Shown: piece by piece, positions 7,656 to 15,996 of the stretch | Numbering within the stretch: the first letter of the stretch is position 1 | Layout of the letters: each line of letters starts with the position of its first letter | Origin: Marinoscillum sp. MHG1-6 | Lineage (GTDB): Bacteria > Bacteroidota > Bacteroidia > Cytophagales > Cyclobacteriaceae | DNA: 64,000 nucleotides | NCBI RefSeq assembly: GCF_024714475.1 | Contig: NZ_JAMZMI010000008.1 | Coordinates: 1 to 64,000 of the forward strand | Direction: 5' to 3' | Program-made: the position numbers and the translations under genes | The notes under the pieces: model-generated | What the model was told of the DNA's origin: nothing | Seen by the model: the letters and a program-made list of their open reading frames with translations, nothing else | The model's database searches: none

Positions 7656-8525
7656 ATGATAAAATTTAAATGGAAGGGACTTTCTGTCAGCCTGTTTTTT
7701 GGAGGGTTCACCCTTTTGCTTGCGGAATGTAAGGTTGGGATCAATCAACAGTATGAGGTTTCGCTTCCTCTGGAGGTAGAGGAAGCGGGCTATCTATTAA
7801 AATGGAAAGACGATTTCAATACACTTAATCCTGAATACTGGACAGTAGGATTAAAGGATTCTATTTCCGGGGATATGGTTCCCGGTGCATCCGGCAGGTA
7901 CTTGCTCAACGATTATTATGATGCCTACTATACAGAGGAGGATGTTTTCATTGAGAATGGCGAACTGGTACTGCAAAACCGGAAAAGGAAGATCGAAGGG
8001 GTAAGTCCTGAGGGTACTTTTCATTATACCTCGGGCTGGGTGATGTCGATGCATAAGGTATATTTCAATGAAGGGTACGTCGAGGTTAGAGCTCAGTTTC
8101 CCAGGGGTGACAAAGTATGGCCGGCAATCTGGCTGATACCTGAAGATCTAACCTGGTGCCCGGAGTGGGACCTTTTTGAATATTTTGGCTATCGAAGTGA
8201 TTTAGGGTTTGATCAAATGGGAATGCATCAATGTTATTCTCGCTGGCCTGATGAGGAGTGGAAGGATTACTTTATCCCTGATTTTGATGAAAAACACCAA
8301 AACGAACAATGGCATGTCTATGGCTTTTTGTGGACTTCGGAGTATGCGGTGTGGTATCTGGATGGCAAGGAAGTTCGACGTTTATCTTCTCAGGGAATTT
8401 CGGATTGGCCCTCAAAGGATATGTACATTGTGCTCAACAACGGTACTCGCACCGAATCCCCTGATAGCGATACTGAATGGCCCAATTATTTTAGGATTGA
8501 TTATATCAAATTGTTTGAAAAATGA
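7656..8525 (+). CDS. GH16-family glycoside hydrolase (beta-glucanase/laminarinase type)
   Basis: This 289-residue lipoprotein-like protein (signal peptide to Cys25 in LLAEC) has a jelly-roll GH16 domain. The catalytic ExDxxE signature is visible as Glu170, Asp172 and Glu175 (EWDLFE), preceded by the conserved WPAIWLIP strand and followed by the WHVYGFLWT and VWYLDG strands. GH16 enzymes cut beta-1,3/1,4-glucans or galactans in marine polysaccharides; the exact substrate cannot be told. It is co-directional with, and 9 bp from, the PSD-like lipoprotein gene, and both products should sit at the cell surface. Confidence 0.88.
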   Translation: MIKFKWKGLSVSLFFGGFTLLLAECKVGINQQYEVSLPLEVEEAGYLLKWKDDFNTLNPEYWTVGLKDSISGDMVPGASGRYLLNDYYDAYYTEEDVFIENGELVLQNRKRKIEGVSPEGTFHYTSGWVMSMHKVYFNEGYVEVRAQFPRGDKVWPAIWLIPEDLTWCPEWDLFEYFGYRSDLGFDQMGMHQCYSRWPDEEWKDYFIPDFDEKHQNEQWHVYGFLWTSEYAVWYLDGKEVRRLSSQGISDWPSKDMYIVLNNGTRTESPDSDTEWPNYFRIDYIKLFEK

Positions 8526-8534
8526 TTAGATCAT

Positions 8535-8550
8535 GAATGATTAATCATTC
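8535..8550. repeat. Perfect 16-bp palindrome in the intergenic region
   Basis: GAATGATT is followed directly by its complement AATCATTC, within a longer broken inverted repeat (TCATGAA to TTCATGA, 8531-8561). It lies 10 bp after the GH16 stop and could be a transcript-end hairpin or an operator for the kinase gene downstream. No T-run follows. Confidence 0.4.
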
Positions 8551-8749
8551 GTGCTTCATGAAAAACAACCCATGATGCAATGATGGATTTTTTTCATATA
8601 ACGTCAAGATGCCGAAGGTAATCAGCTAGCTAGTCCCATTCTAAAACTTATCCAATTTCCAATTGGAATCTCCTCTATCTATTCATTAGGGTTTACCGCA
8701 TTCTTTTATAAATTATGAAAGCAATTGTTCATTAAGCAAGAATTAAAAC

Positions 8750-11700
8750 GTGGTGAGATCTTATCTTATTATATGGGTCTGTTTTCAAGCCTTGAGTGCT
8801 TTTGGGCAGGAGCATTTGGATGTAGATCGACTAAAGTTCAAGCACATTAATCAGGGCCTTTTAAGCCCGCATGTTACTGCTGTTGTCGAGGATTTTCGGG
8901 GGTTTATATGGGTGGGGACGAGAAACGGATTGCATAGGTATTCCGGTGAAGGTTTTAAGGCCTATGAACCGGATGCACGCGATTCCCTGAGTCTGAGCTA
9001 TGGATATGTTCATGACCTTTATGAGGACGACAACCGCAACCTATGGGTAGCAACCTATGGAGGGGGACTGCATCGTTTTGACTATGAAACAGAAACATTT
9101 GAATGTTTTCGGCATATCCAGGAGGATACCCTGAGTCTTCCGAGTGATTTTATTTATCAAATTCTGGACAATGGGAAGGGAAAGCTTGTGTTGGCTACCA
9201 ATGTTGGGCTTGTTGTTTTTGATATGAGCACCAAAAAAGTATTGCAATACCTACTTCCCAATCAGGTGGTAAGATCTGTAATGATGGATTCGGAAGGTGT
9301 TATTTGGGCGGGTGGTTATGAGTTATGGCGGTGCGAGTTTGATGCTTCAGGGAGTCTGGAAGTGAAAGAATATGACAAGGAGGTTCCCAGTAGTGATATT
9401 CGGAATATCGTCCAGGATAGTCATGGTGATCTGTGGCTGGCTACCTGGGATGCAGGGCTATATCGGATCAATCATAGAGATGGAACTTTTCGCAAGGTTC
9501 TTTTGCCCATTGAAGAAAGTATTAGCGAAGGCCGCAATTTGCTTTGTCTGAATGTTGATAGAAATGGAAACTTGTGGATTGGTTCCGAAAATGACGGGTT
9601 ATACCTCTATGTTATCAACGAGGATCGGTGGCTTCAATATCAGCATATCAAGGAAGTTCCTACCAGCCTGGGATACAACTCTGTATTCGATATTTATGAA
9701 GATTCGAATGGTCGGGTTTGGGTTGGGCTATACAATGAAGGGCTCAATTTGGCAGACCCTTATCGAAAGAGATTTGAATTGATAAAGAATGATGGCTCCA
9801 GCCAATATTCTCTTCCCGATGGAAGCGTTAGTGCCTTTCTGGAAGTGGATGATCAACTTTTAATTGCTTCGGATGGTGGAGGGGTCAGCTTTTTTAATGA
9901 GGAGAAAGGAGTATTTCGAAGGTTAAGCAATGAAAACGGGCTCAAGAGTAACAAGGTGATCTCACTAGGTCAGACTGCGGATGGCAAAGTGATGATTGGC
10001 TCCTGGGGAAAGGGGCTTACATTGTACGACCCTGGTTCCGGTCGGTTTGAGTATTTCATGCATGACCCTCAGAATCCTCAGTCCATCGTTGATAATTATG
10101 TATATAGTATTTGTCCGGATGTACACCATCCCGGCCATTATTGGGTGAGCAGTTGGACCAGTGGTTTGGAACGGTTCGATTATCAGGCTGGAACCTTTCG
10201 ACATTGGGGTTGGCATCATGAATCACAATACACCCCGGGGGATCCTAATATTTATCAAATCAGTTATGACAAAAATCAAAATTTGTGGTTAGCGACTAAT
10301 AATGGCCTTAATAAGGGCATCTTCAATGCTGAAGAAGAGAGTCTGAAATTTGAAAAATTTCATCACGATGAAAATGATAGTGCCAGTCTTTCGGAAAACG
10401 CCATAAGTACTGTTTTATCCGATAGCAAGAATAGACTTTGGGTGGGCAGCAACTCTACTGGCCTGAATCTTTATTTAACTGAGAGTGGTGCATTTCGCAG
10501 ATGGGATAAGAGCGATGGGATTTCCGGTAATGAAATTCATGGTATTCTGGAGGATTCCAAAGGGGATTTGTGGATCTCAACAAATGAGGGAATTACACAA
10601 GTCACGTTACAGGGAGTCGAGCCGGAAACGCTTCAGTTGACCTTTCAAAACTATGATGCCAGCGATGGGTTGCAGGCTGGATCTTTTCATCCCAATAGTT
10701 GCTACGTTACCCATGATGGGCGATTTGTCTTCGGAGGGCAAAAAGGAATGAACATTTTTTATCCGGAGCAGATCAAAATGAATAAGAAGGCACCGAAAGT
10801 ATATTTGGTTGACTTTAAGTTGGCAGGAAAAAAAGTGGTTTTTGGGGAAAGCTCAGTTTTGCCTAAACATATCAGCTTCAATCCCACTATCGAGCTTGAG
10901 TACGATCAAAACTTCTTTTCTTTTGAATTTGTGGCATTGAATTATACCAATCCTTCCAAGACAAAATATGCTTATCAGATGGTAGGGGTAGATAAGGATT
11001 GGGTGTTTACTTCAGGCAATGAAGCTAATTATACAACTGTTCGTCCGGGCGACTATCTTTTCAAGGTTAAAGCTTCCAATGGAGACGGAGTGTGGAATGA
11101 GGAGGGAGCCCAATTGAGATTAATCGTATATCCACCATTCTATGAAACCTGGTGGTTTAGAGGTTTTGTGGTGGTCCTCCTTATTCTGTCTGCGACCATC
11201 ATTTTTAGAATCCGGACCAACAGCATTATCCGATCAAAAAAGCTTTTGGAAGTGAGGGTGAAGGAGCGCACCAGGGAATTGTCTGAAGCCCTATCAGAGT
11301 TGAAAGGGACCCAACATCGATTGGTTCAGGCTGAAAAGATGAGTGGGCTGACAACACTTGCTTCCGGGCTTGCACATGAGCTTAATAATCCATTTAATTA
11401 TATCATAGGAGCTTCTACGATACTTAAAGATGATGAAATGGATAATGAAAGCAGGCTCACAGCACTCAATATGATGGATGAAGGAATTGGGCGGTCTACG
11501 AAGATCATTAAGAGATTGACACGACTAACCAATACGGGGTCTATTGAGCGTCAGGAGGTGAGATTATCAGAGATGGTTGCGTCATCTTTTGCAGATCTTG
11601 CGGAGACAAACGAAAAGGTACTGATTAGGATTGAGCATGAGAAAGACCACGTAATGAGACTGCCTGATGCGGGTTTATCTCAGATAGTCAGAAATATTGT

Positions 11701-12013
11701 TCGAAATGGGATTTACGAAGCTGAAAGGCACTATGATGGAATACAACCTACCGTTAGGATTCAAACACGATTGGAGAGTGAGAACGAAGAAACCTGGTTA
11801 TATATAGAGGTTGAAAATACGGGACCTTTGATCAAAGAGGATCAGATGAATAAACTTTTCGAGCCCTTTTATACTACAAAGCCTCCCGGAGACGGCGCTG
11901 GTTTAGGACTAACCGAATGTTATTTTCTACTTGAGCATTATGGGGGGAATATTACGGTCACTAATACGGATGGAGGAGTACGTGTTACCGTAAGACTACC
12001 GGTAGAAGAGTAG
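8750..12013 (+). CDS. Reg_prop two-component sensor histidine kinase
   Basis: This 1087-residue protein has, in order: a signal peptide (1-20), about a dozen two-component-regulator propeller repeats forming a periplasmic sensor (about 25-680, recurring WVGT/LWIGS/LWLAT motifs), a Y_Y_Y domain (about 700-800), a transmembrane helix (about 805-825), a coiled-coil linker, a HisKA dimerisation domain with His876 in LAHELNNPFNY, and a HATPase domain with a GAGLGL G-box. It lacks the receiver and AraC domains of the hybrid types used for polysaccharide sensing, and no response regulator is next to it. It starts with tandem GTG codons at 8750/8753. Placed after a GH16 gene, it may sense glycans (inference). 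Confidence 0.88.
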   Translation: MVRSYLIIWVCFQALSAFGQEHLDVDRLKFKHINQGLLSPHVTAVVEDFRGFIWVGTRNGLHRYSGEGFKAYEPDARDSLSLSYGYVHDLYEDDNRNLWVATYGGGLHRFDYETETFECFRHIQEDTLSLPSDFIYQILDNGKGKLVLATNVGLVVFDMSTKKVLQYLLPNQVVRSVMMDSEGVIWAGGYELWRCEFDASGSLEVKEYDKEVPSSDIRNIVQDSHGDLWLATWDAGLYRINHRDGTFRKVLLPIEESISEGRNLLCLNVDRNGNLWIGSENDGLYLYVINEDRWLQYQHIKEVPTSLGYNSVFDIYEDSNGRVWVGLYNEGLNLADPYRKRFELIKNDGSSQYSLPDGSVSAFLEVDDQLLIASDGGGVSFFNEEKGVFRRLSNENGLKSNKVISLGQTADGKVMIGSWGKGLTLYDPGSGRFEYFMHDPQNPQSIVDNYVYSICPDVHHPGHYWVSSWTSGLERFDYQAGTFRHWGWHHESQYTPGDPNIYQISYDKNQNLWLATNNGLNKGIFNAEEESLKFEKFHHDENDSASLSENAISTVLSDSKNRLWVGSNSTGLNLYLTESGAFRRWDKSDGISGNEIHGILEDSKGDLWISTNEGITQVTLQGVEPETLQLTFQNYDASDGLQAGSFHPNSCYVTHDGRFVFGGQKGMNIFYPEQIKMNKKAPKVYLVDFKLAGKKVVFGESSVLPKHISFNPTIELEYDQNFFSFEFVALNYTNPSKTKYAYQMVGVDKDWVFTSGNEANYTTVRPGDYLFKVKASNGDGVWNEEGAQLRLIVYPPFYETWWFRGFVVVLLILSATIIFRIRTNSIIRSKKLLEVRVKERTRELSEALSELKGTQHRLVQAEKMSGLTTLASGLAHELNNPFNYIIGASTILKDDEMDNESRLTALNMMDEGIGRSTKIIKRLTRLTNTGSIERQEVRLSEMVASSFADLAETNEKVLIRIEHEKDHVMRLPDAGLSQIVRNIVRNGIYEAERHYDGIQPTVRIQTRLESENEETWLYIEVENTGPLIKEDQMNKLFEPFYTTKPPGDGAGLGLTECYFLLEHYGGNITVTNTDGGVRVTVRLPVEE

Positions 12014-12092
12014 TGAATACTAAAGGTTTGACCCTAATAGCAGCGCAGGAAAAGCTTTTTCACCTGCTAGTCAATGGGGTAAAATACCAACA

Positions 12093-12120
12093 AAAAAGGC
12101 TTCCATTTGGAAGCCTTTTT
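12093..12120. terminator. Bidirectional intrinsic terminator between the kinase gene and gap
   Basis: A perfect 12-bp-arm hairpin (AAAAAGGCTTCC, loop ATTT, GGAAGCCTTTTT) with T-runs on both strands lies between two convergent genes, so it can stop transcription from either side. Confidence 0.85.
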
Positions 12121-12141
12121 CTATTAATAGCTATTCTGTTC

Positions 12142-13173
<1,032 letters not shown>

Positions 13174-13181
13174 TTAGACCG

Positions 13182-13212
13182 CAAATTTATAATTCTCCTT
13201 GTCAGAAACAAA
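13182..13212 (-). promoter_or_regulatory. Bacteroidota-type promoter of gap
   Basis: On the minus strand, TTTG (13212-13209) is followed after exactly 19 nt by TAAATTTG (13189-13182), a perfect TAnnTTTG minus-7 box. The gap start codon is 36 bp downstream. Confidence 0.8.
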
Positions 13213-13403
13213 CCTAAATGACTGCAATAAAACAAGTTAAAGTACATTAATTCCCTAAGCCTAGCTACATATGATGATCCTTGAGAAATTCAAAACAGGG
13301 GTATTAATATTATGTAAACGTTTGTTTGGCCTAATAAGCTGATAATTGCAATTAACGTTGAGTTTCAAACTCTCAAATTATTTTCAAATAATTTTTAAGA
13401 GGG

Positions 13404-13434
13404 TTTGTAAATATTCTGATTACTTCTATTTTTG
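13404..13434 (+). promoter_or_regulatory. Bacteroidota-type promoter of tRNA-Glu
   Basis: TTTG at 13404-13407 and TATTTTTG at 13427-13434 (TAnnTTTG) are separated by 19 nt. The tRNA begins about 50 bp downstream, and a small hairpin (GCTGA...TCAGC, about 13454-13469) lies in the leader. Confidence 0.75.
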
Positions 13435-13485
13435 CACCACCAAAACAAAACGAGCTGACAAAAATCAGCAAGTTTTAAACAAAAT

Positions 13486-13557
13486 GGTCCGTTCGTCTAG
13501 GGGTTAGGACGCCAGGTTTTCATCCTGGTAACAGGGGTTCGATTCCCCTACGGACTA
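13486..13557 (+). tRNA. tRNA-Glu (anticodon UUC)
   Basis: This 72-nt cloverleaf has acceptor arms GGTCCGT/ACGGACT (with a G-U at the first pair), a D-loop with AGGGGTTAGGAC, the anticodon stem CCAGG/CCTGG with loop TTTTCAT giving anticodon TTC, and a T-arm with GGTTCGATTCC. No CCA is encoded at the 3' end. It has its own promoter and terminator. Confidence 0.97.
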
Positions 13558-13560
13558 CTA

Positions 13561-13592
13561 AAAAGCCTCTTAGGATATCCTAAGAGGCTTTT
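13561..13592 (+). terminator. Intrinsic terminator after tRNA-Glu
   Basis: A perfect 14-bp-arm hairpin (AAAAGCCTCTTAGG, loop ATAT, CCTAAGAGGCTTTT) followed by a T-rich run begins 4 bp after the tRNA. Confidence 0.9.
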
Positions 13593-13637
13593 CTTTTTTA
13601 GTTCAATTCTGAACTGATGAAAATCATACTGCATTAT

Positions 13638-13658
13638 TTCGGATAATATTGTCCGTAA
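13638..13658. promoter_or_regulatory. Candidate operator upstream of the nos operon regulator
   Basis: This inverted repeat has the half-sites CGGATAAT and ATTGTCCG (13640-13655), with one mismatch, and the symmetry extends to TT/AA at the edges. It lies about 40 bp upstream of the Rrf2 gene. Its position and symmetry fit an autoregulatory site for a dimeric Rrf2 protein or an Fnr-type factor. The sequence does not match a consensus I know, so the bound protein is inferred. Confidence 0.5.
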
Positions 13659-13698
13659 TTATTTCTTCCACTAGCTTAGTCCTTAAATAACAGCCAAT

Positions 13699-14124
13699 AT
13701 GTTTTCGAAAGCTTGTGAGTATGCCCTCAAAATCATGATCTATTTATGCTCCGTGCAGGAAGATGGCAAACGCGCAGGCTTGAAGGATATTGCAGAAGCC
13801 ATTGCATCACCGGAGGCCTTTACGGCCAAAATATTGCAACAGTTGGTACGCAATAGGCTATTACATTCCGTAAGAGGTCCGAGCGGTGGTTTTGTTTTGA
13901 GGAAGGAGCCCATTCCACTCATCGATGTGGTTGTGGCAATTGATGGTGAAGGCCTGGTGAAAAATTGTGTGCTGGGATTGGAAGAATGCTCTAAAGATCG
14001 ACCATGTCCGGCCCATGAAAAGTTTTCAGCCGTGAGGGATCACCTGACCGGTGTACTGACTTCTACGATGCTGACGGATTTGAAAGGAGGGATCATTCAG
14101 GGAAACAGTTTCCTGAAGTTGTAA
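13699..14124 (+). CDS. Rrf2-family Fe-S regulator (NsrR/IscR-like)
   Basis: This 141-residue winged-helix protein has the Rrf2 recognition-helix region (about residues 27-65, ending RGPSGGFVL). It has three C-terminal cysteines, Cys90, Cys97 and Cys103, in the C-x6-C-x5-C arrangement that binds an iron-sulfur cluster in NsrR and IscR. Heading an operon with the Fe-S repair protein Ric and nosZ, it probably senses nitric oxide or redox state and controls the operon, perhaps via the inverted repeat at 13638-13658. Whether it is a true NsrR orthologue cannot be settled from sequence alone. Confidence 0.88.
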   Translation: MFSKACEYALKIMIYLCSVQEDGKRAGLKDIAEAIASPEAFTAKILQQLVRNRLLHSVRGPSGGFVLRKEPIPLIDVVVAIDGEGLVKNCVLGLEECSKDRPCPAHEKFSAVRDHLTGVLTSTMLTDLKGGIIQGNSFLKL

Positions 14125-14169
14125 AAATTTTAAATAAAAAAGGATAAAAAGGTCTTAAAATCTTTAATT

Positions 14170-14892
14170 ATGAAAAACCTAGCTCAGTCTAAAGTAGGGC
14201 AGATTGTTGCCGCCAATTATCGGACATCCACCGTATTCACAGCCCACAACATTGACTTCTGCTGTGGTGGCGGAGTCACTTTGGAACAGGCATGTAAAGA
14301 CAAGAATGCTGATCTCAATGAAGTGTTGCGTGAACTGGAGGATTCGTTCAAAACTCGTGATACCAACGACTACCAGGGCCTCCAACCGGATGGTCTGGTA
14401 AAAATGATCACCAATGTCCACCATAGCTATGTCTCAGCCACCATACCCGCCCTCGAGGTATATCTGGGCAAGCTCTGCAGGGTGCATGGGGAGCGACATC
14501 CTGAACTGCTACAAATAGCCGATCTGTTCAAAGAGGGTTCTCGCGCCCTTCTTGACCATATGAAAAAGGAAGAATTGGTTCTCTTTCCATATATCCTGGC
14601 CATGGTTGAAGCTAAGAAAAATGGTTTTTCGCTTTCCAAACCTCATTTCCAAAATGTAGAAAACCCTATACAGGTTATGGAACATGAGCACGATCAGGAG
14701 GGTATGCGGTTCCGCATCATTAACGAACTGTCAAACAACTATGAATGTCCTCCTGATGGCTGTCAAACCTACCGGGTGACCTACGCTATGCTCAAGGAAT
14801 TTGAAGAAGACCTTCACAAGCATATACATCTGGAGAACAATATTCTGTTCCCGGCAGTGCGAAAGCTTTTTCAAGAATTTGAATTCGAATGA
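14170..14892 (+). CDS. ric: Iron-sulfur cluster repair di-iron protein (Ric/ScdA/YtfE)
   Basis: This 240-residue protein has an N-terminal ScdA/DUF542 domain with the signature DFCCGGG (Cys31, Cys32), followed by a hemerythrin-like HHE four-helix bundle. The di-iron ligand His and Glu residues are seen in HHSYVS, VHGERHPE, HMKKEE, EHEHDQEG and HKHIHLENN. The family repairs Fe-S clusters damaged by nitric oxide or peroxide in the cytoplasm. It lies 45 bp after the Rrf2 gene and is surely co-regulated. This links NO stress to the N2O reductase genes that follow. Confidence 0.93.
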   Translation: MKNLAQSKVGQIVAANYRTSTVFTAHNIDFCCGGGVTLEQACKDKNADLNEVLRELEDSFKTRDTNDYQGLQPDGLVKMITNVHHSYVSATIPALEVYLGKLCRVHGERHPELLQIADLFKEGSRALLDHMKKEELVLFPYILAMVEAKKNGFSLSKPHFQNVENPIQVMEHEHDQEGMRFRIINELSNNYECPPDGCQTYRVTYAMLKEFEEDLHKHIHLENNILFPAVRKLFQEFEFE

Positions 14893-14919
14893 ACAGTGAT
14901 AAACCTAAAAATTGAAATC

Positions 14920-15387
14920 ATGAAATACTTAATAACCCCTGTTTTGATCTTGACACTTTTGATCTTGTTCTCGTGTGGAGGAGGAGGCAAAAGCAAAATC
15001 GAGCAGATAAAACAACAATCTACGGTGGAGCCGGCTGATCCCTATGATTTGTGGCAATCTAATCATGGAGTCGGTCCTGTTCAGGCCTTTGAATTGCCAG
15101 CAGAAATTGACCAGGTACTCGTCAGTTCCGGTCAGGAAATCTATGAATCCAAATGTACTGCCTGCCATAAGGTGGATAAGAGATTCATCGGTCCGGCACC
15201 AACGGGTATTCTTTCCAGGCGCACTCCCGCATGGATCATGAATATGATACTGAACCCTGAAAACATGGTTCAAAAGGATCCTATTGCAAAAAAACTACTG
15301 ATGGAATTTAACGGATCACCCATGGCCAATCAGAACCTCACCAATGAGGAAGCCAGGGCGGTATTAGAATACTTCAGAACCTTATAA
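14920..15387 (+). CDS. Lipoprotein c-type cytochrome
   Basis: This is a 155-residue protein; the ATG at 14920 is preferred over an upstream GTG at 14896 because it directly precedes the lipoprotein signal (FSC, Cys19). One haem-binding motif, CTACH, lies at residues 79-83, and methionines near 126 and 138 (ENMVQ, SPMANQ) are candidate axial ligands. It sits in the nos operon just before the FAS1 gene and nosZ. Small cytochromes in this position are common in clade II nos clusters and are presumed to deliver electrons to NosZ; here that role is inferred. Confidence 0.88.
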   Translation: MKYLITPVLILTLLILFSCGGGGKSKIEQIKQQSTVEPADPYDLWQSNHGVGPVQAFELPAEIDQVLVSSGQEIYESKCTACHKVDKRFIGPAPTGILSRRTPAWIMNMILNPENMVQKDPIAKKLLMEFNGSPMANQNLTNEEARAVLEYFRTL

Positions 15388-15405
15388 CTCAAATCAACTA
15401 TTCTC

Positions 15406-15978
15406 ATGAAAACTTTAGCATCAAATTCCTTAATCTTTCTTCTGATACTGGGAATGTGGTCATGTACACCCCCTAAAGAAGGAGAGTCATCAACGAGTAA
15501 CTCTGCTGCGGTCTCCACCCATCCGAAAGGTCAGGCCTCGGTTTCAGATGATGTATCTGATAAAAATATCCTACAGGTAGCCGTCTCTTCCGAAGCGCAT
15601 TCAACGCTGGTTGCAGCAGTGGAAGCCGCACAAATAGAACACGTGCTCGTCAATGCCGGTCCACTGACGGTTTTTGCCCCAACTAATTCTGCTTTTGAGG
15701 CATTGCCTGATGGAACAGTAGAGAACTTGTTAAAACCCGAAAATAAGGGCCAGTTGGCCAACATTCTCACTCGTCATGCGGCACCTGGATCATATGATAT
15801 TGAAGCGCTTAAAAAGGAAGCCCGAAAAGGAAGAAAACTATACATGGCCACCGGTGATTACCTCGAGGTGGTCGTGGATGGAGATAATGTGAGCGTAGGC
15901 GGAGCAGCTATTGTTGCTACAATCCCTACTTCAAACGGCATTATCCATGTCGTGGAACAAGTGATTTTACCAAACTAG
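15406..15978 (+). CDS. Fasciclin (FAS1) domain lipoprotein
   Basis: This 190-residue protein has a lipobox (MWSC, Cys20), a Ser/Thr-rich linker (to about residue 50) and one FAS1 domain. The domain's H1 box is seen as LTVFAPTNSAFEALP and the closing strand as NGIIHVVEQVILP. FAS1 domains mediate adhesion or protein-protein contact. It is 18 bp after the cytochrome gene and 18 bp before nosZ. A FAS1 protein next to nosZ in Bacteroidota suggests a structural or copper/electron-transfer accessory role, but nothing in the sequence proves it. Confidence 0.88.
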   Translation: MKTLASNSLIFLLILGMWSCTPPKEGESSTSNSAAVSTHPKGQASVSDDVSDKNILQVAVSSEAHSTLVAAVEAAQIEHVLVNAGPLTVFAPTNSAFEALPDGTVENLLKPENKGQLANILTRHAAPGSYDIEALKKEARKGRKLYMATGDYLEVVVDGDNVSVGGAAIVATIPTSNGIIHVVEQVILPN

Positions 15979-15996
15979 TACTTAACCAACATTCTC

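Noticed and set aside
8750-12013. Hybrid two-component system of the polysaccharide-utilisation type
   Set aside because: The protein ends after the HATPase domain; no receiver or AraC domain follows, and no SusC/SusD genes are nearby.
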